DNA of 39,922 bases from a virus, in IMG/VR virus record IMGVR_UViG_3300031999_000081, positions 1 to 39,922 of that record; one strand, 5' to 3'. Below the pieces are notes generated by a model, which ran no database searches, was not told where the DNA came from, and saw only the letters and a program-made list of their open reading frames with translations. Position numbers and translations under genes: made by a program. This document shows, piece after piece, positions 23,414 through 32,318 of the stretch (positions are counted from its first letter, which is position 1; each line of letters opens with the position of its first letter).

Positions 23414-24052
23414 TTATATATTTACGTGTTTCCAATTTCTATTCCTTTTAATATCACTAATCGCCCCTCTTGTAACCTTATATTTTTTAGCAATTTTAGA
23501 TTCGGTTATTCCTAATGCTAAAAGTTTTTTTATATTTCGCACTTTGCGTTCATTAAGTATTGCTTGTTTGCATTCTGATCCTATTTGGAATGTTCTTCTT
23601 CCTTTTTTAACCATATCTTCAAAATTATCTCTTGGGGTTCCTAAAAAAAGATGCTTTGGATTGGTACATGATGGAACATCACATTTATGAAGAACGCATA
23701 ATTTATTTGGAATAGGACCATATTCAAGAAGCCAAGAAATTCTATGCCCTTTCATAGGTCTTTTTTCAAAAGTCATTTGTGGATATCCATTTTTATCTTT
23801 ACATCCTTGCCAATTCCAACAACCTTCATTTTTCATAACATGTGAATCGAATACTAAACGTAAATGCTTCATTTTCTCATCATAACTTGCAGTTTTCCAT
23901 TTAAATCTTTTACCATAAGAATGATATTTTTTATTTCTACAAGCCGAGCAAATTTTTCTATATCCATACTTTTTCCCACGAGCAACACTTCGATCAAATT
24001 TTGCAATATCTTTAACTTGTAAACACGCAGTGCATTTTCTTTTATTTTCCAT
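23414..24052 (-). CDS. Free-standing HNH homing endonuclease
   Basis: This 212-residue protein has three parts: an N-terminal zinc-ribbon-like region (C7-x2-C10 and C35-x2-C38), an HNH_3-type nuclease (HRISWLLEYGPIPN at ~103-116; LHKCDVPSCTNPKHLFLGTP at 121-140, with H122, N131 and H134 as key residues), and a C-terminal helix-turn-helix (ITESKIAKKYKVTRGAISDI, 182-201). Such enzymes nick or cut a neighbouring gene of a related phage and spread by repair. I prefer the ATG at 24052, which has AGGA 5 nt upstream, over the ATG at 24058. A 14-bp inverted repeat covers this ribosome binding site. It is inserted between fibre genes. Confidence 0.9.
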   Translation of the reverse strand: MENKRKCTACLQVKDIAKFDRSVARGKKYGYRKICSACRNKKYHSYGKRFKWKTASYDEKMKHLRLVFDSHVMKNEGCWNWQGCKDKNGYPQMTFEKRPMKGHRISWLLEYGPIPNKLCVLHKCDVPSCTNPKHLFLGTPRDNFEDMVKKGRRTFQIGSECKQAILNERKVRNIKKLLALGITESKIAKKYKVTRGAISDIKRNRNWKHVNI

Positions 24053-24093
24053 ATACATCCTACATTAAATTGTTATCTGATGTAGGATGTATA
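24052..24093 (-). promoter_or_regulatory. Hairpin masking the HNH gene ribosome binding site
   Basis: TATACATCCTACAT (24052-24065) and ATGTAGGATGTATA (24080-24093) are a perfect 14-bp inverted repeat with a 14-nt loop. In the mRNA (minus strand) the 3' arm contains the AGGA Shine-Dalgarno (24061-24058) and the first base of the start codon. Folding would block translation, as known for T4 I-TevI. No U-tract follows, so it is not a standard terminator. Confidence 0.7.
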
Positions 24094-24115
24094 AGTTAAT
24101 ATATAAAGTCAACCT

Positions 24116-26638
24116 CTAATTTAAAATCCAGAAAGTTACTGTAATATTCCCATTAAGAGCGGCGGGACCTTGATTGATGCAATGCAATATTAGATGTCCA
24201 GCAGTAGCGGTATTAACACCTTCGATTTGGATGTCTGCATCATTCGCACCCTGATTAGATACAGTAGCAAGCACTCCACAACCTGGAACAATAAAAGCGT
24301 TGGTGATGTCTAAGTCGATATCTGCCCCTGACGCAGTAACTTGGCCAGTGATTGTTGCTACTCCAACTCTAGAATTTAATACTGCTCCTGGACCTGCTGC
24401 AACTACTGTTCCTGGAGTCATAGTTACATTACCACCAGCTGCGTTTATGGTTATTTCACCACCACCGGTTAATAAATCAATTCCACCAGCAGCATTTGAT
24501 GCATTAATTACAACAGCATTTGCAGCAGCTTGAGATGAAGCTACATTTATTTGCAATGCTGCATCAACATCAATACCACCAGCTGTAGCAGTTAAATTAA
24601 TTGCATCATTTGACACAAAATTTGGAGCTATAAGTGTTATTCCACCTTGATCTGATTGAAGAGTAATTGCATTTGCAGTTGTTCCTTGTTCTGCCTGAAT
24701 TTCAATAGTTTCAGAAACTCCTGCATTGGCATGTAACCAAATTGAATTTGCTATATCTTCTGTAGAAACAACAGCAACAGAACCACCAATAGATGCTAAT
24801 GTTAGATCTTGACCTGCGCCTGTTACAGTTATATTAGAAGCTGTTGCGCTATCTAAAGAAATTCCAGCTGTAGTATCTACTGTAACTGCAGCTCCTGCAT
24901 TAATATCTACTATTCCAGCTGTAGCTGTTAATGCAATGCCACCTAAATCAGACAATAAATCGATCGAGTTAACCGCTGTTGATTGGTCTGCATGTAGCTG
25001 TATTGTTTCTGTAACACCACCGTTAGCGTGTAACCTGATTGCTAATGGGGCATTTTCTGTTGAAGAAACTAACACAGAGCCTAAAACTGAAGATAGAGTT
25101 AAGTCTTGGCCTGCGCCTGTTACGGTTACATTTGATGCAGTTGCGCCATCTATAGAGAATGCGCCAGTTGTATCAACTGTTGTACCTGCTGTACCAGAGT
25201 CAATATCAATTCCGCCAGCTGCGTTTGAAGCAAAAATTCTAATTGCATCAGCTGCAACTTGAGCACCGTCAATATTAATTTGAAGAGCAGCATCTACATC
25301 TAATCCGCCTGCTGGTGCTGAAATATTTATAGCATCAGCTGTTGCATTTCCTGTAGCTGTTAATGTAATACCACCTAAATCTGATAATAAATCAATTGAA
25401 TTTGCAGAAGTACCTTGATCTGCGTGTAATTGTATTGTTTCTAGAATACCACCATTGGCATGTAATCTTATTGCTTGTACGGCATTTTCTGTTGCCATTA
25501 ATCGTGCAGATCCTCCAATAGCAGAAAGTTCTAAGTCTTGAGCTGCTCCAGTTACTGTTATATTGGAACCCAATGCGCCATCTATAGAAAATGCGCCAGT
25601 TGTATCTACTGTTATTCCTGCTGTACCAGAGTCAATATCTATTCCGCCGGCTGCGTTTGAAGCAATAATTCTAATAGCGTTTGCTGCTGCTTGAGAGGAA
25701 TCAATATTTGTTTGAAGGGCTGTATTGCAATCTAAACCACCTGCTGCTGAAACTAAAGTAATTGCATTTGCGGCTGCTTCTTCAGCATTAACTATTACTC
25801 TTCCTAAAGTTGAAGAAAGTGTGAGATCAATACCAGCGCCACCGACTGTAAAGTTAGAAGCTGCAGCGCCATCTATAGATATAGCACCTGTTGAATCAAG
25901 AGTTGCTCCACCAGTACCACAATCAATATCTATTCCGCCAGCTGCATTAGAAGAAACCAATCTTAATGCATTTATAGCAGCTTCACTTGAGGCTATGTTA
26001 ATTTGTAATATACCATCAACATCAATACCACCAGCTGTAGCACTTAAATTGATTGCATCTGTAGAAGCTAATCCTGAAACTAATGTAATACCGCCTGCAT
26101 CTGAATCAAGTTCTACTGAGTTTACAGAAGTACCTTGATCCGAATGAATTCTAATTTGTTCAGCAATACCACCATTGGCATGTAGGTAAATTGCTGGAGC
26201 TGCGTTTAAAGTAGATGTTATATCTATTAATGCTGCTGATGTTAGATCTAAATCTCCTGTAAATGTAGTTGTACCAGCAACAGTAAGATCTCCTGCTATT
26301 GTAGTTAATGCGCCAGCATTATCAAAATCTATAAAGACACTTGAGATTGTTGTTGTTGAAGCTACATTAGAAACATCAAGTCCTGCTGCTCCTGTGACTT
26401 CTAAAGAAGCAAGAACTGTTGCTCCAGCAGCTGGTGTAGATGTCCATGTTGCTACCCCTGCAGTTAAACTGGCAAGAGCAAATATTGTATTTGTAAGTGT
26501 ATTAACCCATAATGTACCTATTTGTGCTAGGTCATTTGCTGTGGGATTTCTACGCGATACTATTGGTTGTGGTGGAAGCTGAAGCAAAGAATCTCCCATT
26601 CCATACGCAAATAATGGTGCTAAATTATTAACTGCCAT
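24116..26638 (-). CDS. Large repetitive fibre protein
   Basis: This 840-residue protein is extremely rich in Ala, Gly, Ile, Asp and Thr. The N-terminal ~100 residues (PPQPIVSRRNPTANDLAQIG, TLWVNTLTNTIF) probably attach to the virion, as in the 700-residue fibre. The rest is built from repeated blocks of about 100-145 residues containing IRLHANGGVTETIQLHADQ, SIDLLSDLGGITLTAT, then DVDAALQINIDSSQAA-type and SNAAGGIDIDSGTAG elements. They probably form a long beta-helical shaft. The C-terminal ~60 residues form a small globular beta domain. It is the first gene of the fibre block; AAAGGAG precedes the ATG at 26638. Confidence 0.78.
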   Translation of the reverse strand: MAVNNLAPLFAYGMGDSLLQLPPQPIVSRRNPTANDLAQIGTLWVNTLTNTIFALASLTAGVATWTSTPAAGATVLASLEVTGAAGLDVSNVASTTTISSVFIDFDNAGALTTIAGDLTVAGTTTFTGDLDLTSAALIDITSTLNAAPAIYLHANGGIAEQIRIHSDQGTSVNSVELDSDAGGITLVSGLASTDAINLSATAGGIDVDGILQINIASSEAAINALRLVSSNAAGGIDIDCGTGGATLDSTGAISIDGAAASNFTVGGAGIDLTLSSTLGRVIVNAEEAAANAITLVSAAGGLDCNTALQTNIDSSQAAANAIRIIASNAAGGIDIDSGTAGITVDTTGAFSIDGALGSNITVTGAAQDLELSAIGGSARLMATENAVQAIRLHANGGILETIQLHADQGTSANSIDLLSDLGGITLTATGNATADAINISAPAGGLDVDAALQINIDGAQVAADAIRIFASNAAGGIDIDSGTAGTTVDTTGAFSIDGATASNVTVTGAGQDLTLSSVLGSVLVSSTENAPLAIRLHANGGVTETIQLHADQSTAVNSIDLLSDLGGIALTATAGIVDINAGAAVTVDTTAGISLDSATASNITVTGAGQDLTLASIGGSVAVVSTEDIANSIWLHANAGVSETIEIQAEQGTTANAITLQSDQGGITLIAPNFVSNDAINLTATAGGIDVDAALQINVASSQAAANAVVINASNAAGGIDLLTGGGEITINAAGGNVTMTPGTVVAAGPGAVLNSRVGVATITGQVTASGADIDLDITNAFIVPGCGVLATVSNQGANDADIQIEGVNTATAGHLILHCINQGPAALNGNITVTFWILN

Positions 26639-26734
26639 GTTTATCTCCTTTGAAGTGGATCATAGAGACCCAAAAATAAAATTTAAAACTACCGAGATAT
26701 TATACCTATATGAATTTTTAATATAGTAAAATTA

Positions 26735-26763
26735 TTGACAATATTATGTTATAAATGTATATT
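26735..26763 (+). promoter_or_regulatory. Near-consensus sigma70 promoter for the ribbon-helix-helix gene
   Basis: TTGACA (26735-26740), exactly 17 nt, then TATATT (26758-26763). The ATG of the downstream gene is at 26796. The same two hexamers with the same spacing recur at 27707-27735. Confidence 0.75.
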
Positions 26764-26795
26764 TGTTACACGGATATATATATTTAAGGAATATT

Positions 26796-26981
26796 ATGAA
26801 ACCAAATGAACAACGCTTAGTATTAAATATTGATCGGGGACTTCACACCAGCATTAAATTAATTGCTACAAAAAATCATTTAACCATAAAATCTTGGTTA
26901 TTAATGGCTATTGCTAAGGCTTTAAATGAAGACGCATTAAACGGGAAAGTTTATGAAGAAGCCAAGGAAAAAATTCTTTAA
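26796..26981 (+). CDS. Ribbon-helix-helix (Arc-like) DNA-binding protein
   Basis: In this 61-residue protein the strand QRLVLNIDRGLHTSIKLIAT followed by a helix and KSWLLMAIAKAL fits the ribbon-helix-helix fold of Arc/CopG regulators, which bind DNA as dimers. The frame is open to 26763, but the ATG at 26796 has TAAGGA 5 nt upstream and matches family length. It has its own strong promoter and lies opposite to the fibre genes. It may regulate that promoter or host genes. Its end overlaps the next gene by 29 nt. Confidence 0.75.
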   Translation: MKPNEQRLVLNIDRGLHTSIKLIATKNHLTIKSWLLMAIAKALNEDALNGKVYEEAKEKIL

Positions 26982-27207
26982 TTGTGCGTTTTGTGAAAAA
27001 GAATTTTTCATTTTATTGTCACAGAGAAAACATGCTAAATACTGTAGCCAAAATTGTTATTTAACAGCAAGAAAATTATCAGAACAATCCCCTATTTATT
27101 TCCTATTACATAAATATTTCAGAAAAAAGAATGTTTTAATTATCTTAGTAATCTGTGAAATAATATTTTTTATAGTAAGTCTTATATTTTCATATATTTA
27201 TAAATAA
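26953..27207 (+). CDS. Small zinc-finger protein with C-terminal membrane helix
   Basis: This 84-residue protein has two cysteine pairs (C11-x2-C14 and C31-x3-C35) in NCAFCEKEFFILLSQRKHAK and YCSQNCYLTARK, which form a likely zinc finger of the kind found near HNH nucleases. The C-terminus is one hydrophobic helix (VLIILVICEIIFFIVSLIFS, about 59-78). A membrane-anchored zinc finger is an odd combination. The start overlaps the previous gene by 29 nt and has GGGAAAG upstream. Function is unknown; it is a host-takeover candidate by position. Confidence 0.65.
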   Translation: MKKPRKKFFNCAFCEKEFFILLSQRKHAKYCSQNCYLTARKLSEQSPIYFLLHKYFRKKNVLIILVICEIIFFIVSLIFSYIYK

Positions 27208-27211
27208 AGAA

Positions 27212-27628
27212 TTATAATTTATATAATTTATATATTGATAGAAAATATAAATATATACCAGAGATAGAAGATATGATTGCTGTTTTATTATACTGAGCAA
27301 AATCTTCTGGATTGTTATTTATAATATAAGACACCCCTAAAGCTAAAAATGCAGTTACCATAGAAATAGGTGACAATAGTTTAATATGTTTTGCATTTGT
27401 AACCATTGACTGTGTTAATAAAGAAGAGCCTAAAACTAAATGCCCTGTACCTAATATTGCTCTATCTGATCTTTCTTCTTTCTGGCTAAGCGATTCTACA
27501 TATAAGACTAAAGAAGAAATAAAATTAACCCCACATGTAGTAATTCCTATTCCATTAATTACATCATTTGTATTTGCATGCAACGATGAACTTAAAATTA
27601 AAAAGAATATCAAACTAAATTTACGCAT
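27212..27628 (-). CDS. Secreted or membrane protein with four hydrophobic segments
   Basis: I place the start at ATG 27628, which has GAGAGG 7 nt upstream. The resulting 138-residue protein has a clear signal peptide (MRKFSLIFFLILSSSLHA, cleavage before N) and then about four membrane segments (GVNFISSLVLYVE; AILGTGHLVLGSSLLTQSM; ISMVTAFLALGVSYII; ISSISGIYLYFLSIYKLY). It is not recognised. It could be a superinfection-exclusion or lysis-related protein, but nothing in the sequence proves that. It is leftward, between two rightward cargo genes. Confidence 0.6.
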   Translation of the reverse strand: MRKFSLIFFLILSSSLHANTNDVINGIGITTCGVNFISSLVLYVESLSQKEERSDRAILGTGHLVLGSSLLTQSMVTNAKHIKLLSPISMVTAFLALGVSYIINNNPEDFAQYNKTAIISSISGIYLYFLSIYKLYKL

Positions 27629-27706
27629 GGCAGCACCTCTCATATTTATAGAAATATATATACATCTCGAATGGTATTCTTCTTAAATATATTAACAACT
27701 TATACG

Positions 27707-27735
27707 TTGACATATATAAGCACATTTGTTATATT
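27707..27735 (+). promoter_or_regulatory. Near-consensus sigma70 promoter for the gene at 27774
   Basis: TTGACA (27707-27712), 17 nt, TATATT (27730-27735), followed by an ATG at 27774 with an AGGAG site. It is identical in hexamers and spacing to the promoter at 26735. Confidence 0.75.
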
Positions 27736-27773
27736 TGTTATATGAAATTGTTATAAATGATACAGGAGATGAC

Positions 27774-28055
27774 ATGGAAGATTTTATAAAGAGAGATAAA
27801 TTGTGGATCAATATTGCAAGAGAGGCTTATAAAGCTAAGATGCTAAGGAAGCAATATGAAGATATGGAAGCTGAGTTATTAGCAAAGCTTAAGGAAGTTT
27901 CGCAAGACAAGAGTTCCATTGGTGGAGGCTTTAAATTTCAATGTGTTGAACGTAAAGGCTCAATAGACTATAGTTCTATTGAGCTACTAAAAACGATTGA
28001 TTTAGAACCATATAGACGTGATTCTACAAAGAGTTGGAAATTAGAAAAGTTTTAA
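27774..28055 (+). CDS. Small protein resembling a recombinase/exonuclease C-terminal segment
   Basis: The start at ATG 27774 has ACAGGAGATGAC upstream; the frame is open to 27726 but without a ribosome binding site there. Of 93 residues, the N-terminal half is a coiled helix (EAYKAKMLRKQYEDMEAELL). The C-terminal half (GGGFKFQCVERKGSIDYSSI, then DLEPYRRDSTKSWKLEKF) resembles the end of some phage YqaJ-type exonuclease proteins, in which an ERKG..DY..I..L..DLE.YR..S...W pattern follows the nuclease. No nuclease residues are present here. It ends tail to tail with the gene at 28052, with stop codons overlapping. Confidence 0.6.
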   Translation: MEDFIKRDKLWINIAREAYKAKMLRKQYEDMEAELLAKLKEVSQDKSSIGGGFKFQCVERKGSIDYSSIELLKTIDLEPYRRDSTKSWKLEKF

Positions 28056-31021
28056 TAACCCTTTTTTATAACATTTCTCATCTCAGTGATTTTACTTTTT
28101 ATTTGTTTATTTTGATAACCATTATCTACTAAAACTCTTCTTAATCTATTCAATTCTTTAAAATCTTTAGCTTTAAGAGCTTCTTTAATATATGGGCCTG
28201 AAGCATCCAAACTCATCCCTTTACTTATAGGTAGTGCTCCTGCACCTGCTGTTAAATATGATGCTGCTCCATGTTCCATCGCACTGCTTGCGGCATATGG
28301 AAGAAGTACATCTTTTGCTAATTTTTTACCTCTTGAAAGCATTCGTCCAGGTGTAAGTTCTTCAGTTCCACCCCAAGGCAATTTTTTTCTTCCGACATAT
28401 TCACCTTCAACTGGATACCATTCTTTTTCTCCGGGTGTAATTTCCATAATCTGATTCCATGTTGTTTGCGCTACCGGATTAAGTTTAGAAAACAATTCAG
28501 CAACAAAGTGTCGCCATCTATATAATTCACGCCATTGCTTGCCTGTATGTGAATATAATCTTCTACCTTTTTCATCTCTTCCCGGATTAAATTCATACCC
28601 ACCTATATTTACTGGAACATCTGGTAATGGAAATTGCCCCCATTTTGTAGGATCTTCAATGCCTTCTTTTAGTGCTTTTGCGGCCTGTTGTGGGTCAAAT
28701 CTGATTCCTGCTGGTGATTTACTTGGATCTGTTTGTTTTAGTCCTGAATATGCGAGGCGCATAAGATATGTCATTCCAACTTGTGCTATTCCATATTTAA
28801 TCCAATACTTTCTACTAAGCCTACCTTTGAATCCTGGAGAAAATGCATCAGCAGCATTCTTAATAGTAGATACATTCCAATCCGGATAACCTAATATTCT
28901 ACCTAAGGTTTTTCTATCCCATGGACCATTTCCCGGAAGTTGCCATTCTTGGCCACCATATATATTATTAACAACATCAGCTGCATCTTGTTTGATTTTT
29001 TTTATTTCTTGTTCAGATGGTGCTTCACCTTTTTTAATACGCTTACCTACTTCTTTATCAACAAAATCTCTCCAAGTTGTAACTTTTAAATTTGGATGAT
29101 ATTGCTCAAATAAATGTTTGGTGTAATTATTCATTGTGTTTAGAGTTTTTTCTGTAACACCACCTTTTACTTTTTCAGGTAAACGATCGATTATAAAACT
29201 AAGTTGGCCTTTACCTGGAGCAGTTATATTTTCAGCTTTTTCATGTACGACTAACCCTGAACGAGCTGCATCCATCATAAATTGTTTATCTTTTCTTAAT
29301 TGCCGTCCTTGTTCCATCCACCCGGATTTTTTAATATTAAAAAATCCCCAATCTTTCGCGCCAAGTGCATGTTCTGCCAATGCTTGATAGTGGAATGGGC
29401 TGAACGCAACATGCCAACCTCTTAATTGTTTTGTTCCCCAATCGTAAGCTCTCCAATATTTGCTTTCTGGCTTATACGCATCCTTACTGAATATACCTTG
29501 AAACACATCAGCAAAATCTGGATTAACTAAAGCAGGAGATTTTGATTTAACTCTAAATAATGGTTCATCAAATGGTACATAATTCTGTTTTTTTGCTTCT
29601 TGATAGAAACTATCATTTGGTCTTACTATAAGCTTTATTTGATTTTCTTTTTCATAATTTTTTATATTTTGAAGTAAGTTTCTATTTGCTTCTGTCTTAG
29701 ACATAATATTGTCATAAGCATGCATCATCTCAGTAATAGTCTTATATTTAGGTATCAATCCTCTTTCTTTAAATGCTTGTTCATAAGTTAAGAATGTCTT
29801 TGCATTAGATAATGGATTCTTTTTCTTAAATGTATTACTTACATCTGCAGTCGCTCTTGCAAATTTCTCTGGATCAAATTCATATAGACCAGGTAAATAA
29901 TAATTTTCTAATCCTTCACGTGGTGTAATTTGATTATCTTTAGCTATTTCATTCCAATGTTTAAGTGATTTTTCAAGATGTGGAACTACAATATCATCAA
30001 CAAATTTTTTAGCATGTTCTGGTAAACGATTAGATAACATTTCAGGAGTATCACCTTCCTTAAAAGGATTACCTGTCTTTTGACGATAATAGATCATATC
30101 TTCAAGATTTTCTTTGGAAAATTCACCTTTTTCTTGGGCTTTAGATAATCTTGCTTGCCAATCTATTTGACTTTCAATTACCTTTGCAGCTTTTTCGCCA
30201 ACATGTTCTCTAGCCATATTATAAAAATTTTGTTTAAGATCTGAATATTTCTCAAATGGTTTTTTGGCATGAGTCGCAATAGTACCTATTTGAGATTTAG
30301 TCTTTTCAGGTAACATTTCATATATTCCAGATGCTGCACTTTTAATCTTTCCAGGTGCCATGCCTGCTGCATGTAAACCACCCATTAATAAAGCGTTAGC
30401 TGCTATATCTTTTGTTTCAGGCATTTTTTGTTCCAGTGCTGCCTGAGTACCAGTCATTGCTCCTAGTTCTAAACCTGCCTTTGTTAAACCTTTGCCAAGC
30501 CCTGTTTGTAATATCTTGTCTACTCCTGGAAGTTTAGAAACTAATGGCATTAATTTTCCAGCTGCACCAGTTGCAGCACCAATAGTACCTGCCTTGCCAG
30601 TTTCTTTAGCAACTCTACCAAGTGACTGTAAACGCTCTAAAGCTGTTAGTTCTTCAGGTTGTGCAATATTTCTTCTTCTTTCTGCTGCGGCTGATTTTAT
30701 CAATGCAGGTGCTCCAAATGCTGCAGCTGCAGAACCAATAGGTCCAGCAACACCACCTAAAATACCACCGCCTATCATCTCAGGAATATCACCTATAACT
30801 TCACCAGCTTGTTGAGCAACACTTTCACCAAAACTTTGATTTTCAATTTGCCTTTCTGGTTCATAACCTAACAATTGAGCTGTAGCACTACTTTTTAAAC
30901 CACGACCAATTGCAGGTATAATTCCTGATTCGTATGGTTGATCTTTAGATAATGTATCAAAAATATCACCTTTGATAGATTGTTGTTCTTTGGCCAATGT
31001 ATCAAAAATATCTTTTGCCAT
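28052..31021 (-). CDS. Large internal virion protein, probable DNA ejection protein
   Basis: The N-terminus of this 989-residue protein carries a short duplication (DIFDTLAKEQ and DIFDTLSKDQ). Residues ~70-230 are Gly/Ala-rich and amphipathic (GGGILGGVAGPIGSAAAAFG, AGTIGAATGAAGKLMP), as in proteins that form a channel through the host envelope. The rest is charged and helical. Together with the two smaller genes upstream (31024, 31645) it forms a trio like the podovirus internal core or ejection proteins. No transglycosylase or peptidase motif is certain. It could also act as a tape-measure-like component. Confidence 0.65.
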   Translation of the reverse strand: MAKDIFDTLAKEQQSIKGDIFDTLSKDQPYESGIIPAIGRGLKSSATAQLLGYEPERQIENQSFGESVAQQAGEVIGDIPEMIGGGILGGVAGPIGSAAAAFGAPALIKSAAAERRRNIAQPEELTALERLQSLGRVAKETGKAGTIGAATGAAGKLMPLVSKLPGVDKILQTGLGKGLTKAGLELGAMTGTQAALEQKMPETKDIAANALLMGGLHAAGMAPGKIKSAASGIYEMLPEKTKSQIGTIATHAKKPFEKYSDLKQNFYNMAREHVGEKAAKVIESQIDWQARLSKAQEKGEFSKENLEDMIYYRQKTGNPFKEGDTPEMLSNRLPEHAKKFVDDIVVPHLEKSLKHWNEIAKDNQITPREGLENYYLPGLYEFDPEKFARATADVSNTFKKKNPLSNAKTFLTYEQAFKERGLIPKYKTITEMMHAYDNIMSKTEANRNLLQNIKNYEKENQIKLIVRPNDSFYQEAKKQNYVPFDEPLFRVKSKSPALVNPDFADVFQGIFSKDAYKPESKYWRAYDWGTKQLRGWHVAFSPFHYQALAEHALGAKDWGFFNIKKSGWMEQGRQLRKDKQFMMDAARSGLVVHEKAENITAPGKGQLSFIIDRLPEKVKGGVTEKTLNTMNNYTKHLFEQYHPNLKVTTWRDFVDKEVGKRIKKGEAPSEQEIKKIKQDAADVVNNIYGGQEWQLPGNGPWDRKTLGRILGYPDWNVSTIKNAADAFSPGFKGRLSRKYWIKYGIAQVGMTYLMRLAYSGLKQTDPSKSPAGIRFDPQQAAKALKEGIEDPTKWGQFPLPDVPVNIGGYEFNPGRDEKGRRLYSHTGKQWRELYRWRHFVAELFSKLNPVAQTTWNQIMEITPGEKEWYPVEGEYVGRKKLPWGGTEELTPGRMLSRGKKLAKDVLLPYAASSAMEHGAASYLTAGAGALPISKGMSLDASGPYIKEALKAKDFKELNRLRRVLVDNGYQNKQIKSKITEMRNVIKKGY

Positions 31022-31023
31022 TG

Positions 31024-31641
31024 TTATATCTCATAACCATTTTGAATAGCCATTTTTCTTGCTATATCTGGATTACCTTTAGCTTTTTGCATAAATTGTT
31101 GAGCTATGTCTTTGGTTATTTTTTTAGGTTGTTGTTGAGTTAGTTTTTGTTGTAATCTTTGTTGTTTTCGAGCTTGTTGTTCTTCAGTGGAAACACCAAT
31201 CGATTGTCTTTCTTCTCTTGCGATCTGTCTTTGTGCAGATAAAGACTGATTTACCAATTTTTGTGCCATAGAATTTGAATTTAGATATGCTCTTGCTCGC
31301 TCGGGAGACAACATACCGTCACTGGAATTAACAAGTAAATCAATTTGTTCTTGTGTAGCTTCATTTTTAGGTTTTAAATTGTGTAACAATCCTGAATATA
31401 TAGATTGTGGCATATATTTTGCTGCATCTATTGCTTCATTTGTTAACCCTGGAAGAATTCCTTTTAGAAATGGAGCTGCTTTACTTATTTGATCCTGCCT
31501 CATTCTCATTTTAGATTGTTCTTGAAATTCTTTCATTTTCATATTTGCAAGTAGTGCTAATCCTTGGGAAAACCCTGATCCAAAACCAGTTCCAATATTT
31601 TGAGCAGAACTTGTTGGCGCTGGTAAAATCGTTATAGCCAT
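31024..31641 (-). CDS. Internal virion/ejection-type protein
   Basis: This 205-residue protein starts MAITILPAPTSSAQNIGTGF, a Gly/Ala/Thr-rich front, then a long helical, Gln/Arg-rich region (KMKEFQEQSKMRMRQDQ; QQARKQQRLQQKLTQQQPKK). This composition is common in podovirus ejection proteins that ride inside the head. It sits between two other putative ejection genes, with 2-3 nt gaps. No specific family is assigned. Confidence 0.6.
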   Translation of the reverse strand: MAITILPAPTSSAQNIGTGFGSGFSQGLALLANMKMKEFQEQSKMRMRQDQISKAAPFLKGILPGLTNEAIDAAKYMPQSIYSGLLHNLKPKNEATQEQIDLLVNSSDGMLSPERARAYLNSNSMAQKLVNQSLSAQRQIAREERQSIGVSTEEQQARKQQRLQQKLTQQQPKKITKDIAQQFMQKAKGNPDIARKMAIQNGYEI

Positions 31642-31644
31642 GGT

Positions 31645-32238
31645 TTATATTCCTCCAAACATTGCTGCTGCCATTGCTATTTGTTTTGCCATATCAGCAG
31701 GTGATTTTTGTTGTGGTTGTTGGGATTGATTTTGCTGTTGTGGTCCAAATGGATTTTGTCCTGTTAACATATATGGCATTGACATTCCAGCACCCATACC
31801 TAATCCTGGAGCAAGTGAACTTAATAGATTCCCTATAAAGGATGGTTGTCTTGGTGTATACATAGTTTCAAATTGTGGAGTTAATCCAATTCCTAAAAGT
31901 TGTTGAAGTAATTGTTGGTGTTGTAATCCAAATTGTGCTTGTCCAGCAGCTAATCCTTCTTCAAGTCCTGCACCTGCTTGACCTAGCATTTGAGGAAAGG
32001 CGCTTGATCTTTGGCCACCTTGTCCACCCATAGAACTAAATCTTTCTGCTAATGTAGGAATTGTTTGTTGATTAAATTGCGATCTGGCTTGTTGTGCGAT
32101 AGGAGCATAACCTTGGCCTAAAGGTTGTTGCAAACCAGATAAAGCTTGTTGTAAGGATGTATTAAATCCTTGTTCTTGAGCAGGATTAAATTTTGATATT
32201 TGTTTAAATTCACCTGGAGTTCCTGTAAAAAATGGCAT
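31645..32238 (-). CDS. Gln/Gly-rich internal virion protein
   Basis: The frame is open to 32283, but the ATG at 32238 (MPFFTGTPGEFKQISKFNPA) has AAGGAGATTCAA directly upstream. The resulting 197-residue protein is rich in Gln, Gly, Leu and Pro (QQALSGLQQPLGQGYAPIA; QQNQSQQPQQK). Similar short proteins with an FTGTPG start occur just upstream of ejection-protein genes in podovirus-like genomes, to my recollection. The probable role is packaging inside the capsid or helping DNA ejection. Confidence 0.65.
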   Translation of the reverse strand: MPFFTGTPGEFKQISKFNPAQEQGFNTSLQQALSGLQQPLGQGYAPIAQQARSQFNQQTIPTLAERFSSMGGQGGQRSSAFPQMLGQAGAGLEEGLAAGQAQFGLQHQQLLQQLLGIGLTPQFETMYTPRQPSFIGNLLSSLAPGLGMGAGMSMPYMLTGQNPFGPQQQNQSQQPQQKSPADMAKQIAMAAAMFGGI

Positions 32239-32318
32239 TTGAATCTCCTTGATTTGATATTTCAAATTTTTATATAAGCTCATTATATTCTAAAATATAA
32301 AAAGAAAAGAGGTATATT

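Noticed and set aside
13649-26638. Tandem repeats in fibre genes as a CRISPR array
   Set aside because: Repeats are in frame, vary in sequence and encode YadA-like or Ala/Gly-rich protein repeats; there are no fixed-length spacers and no cas genes.
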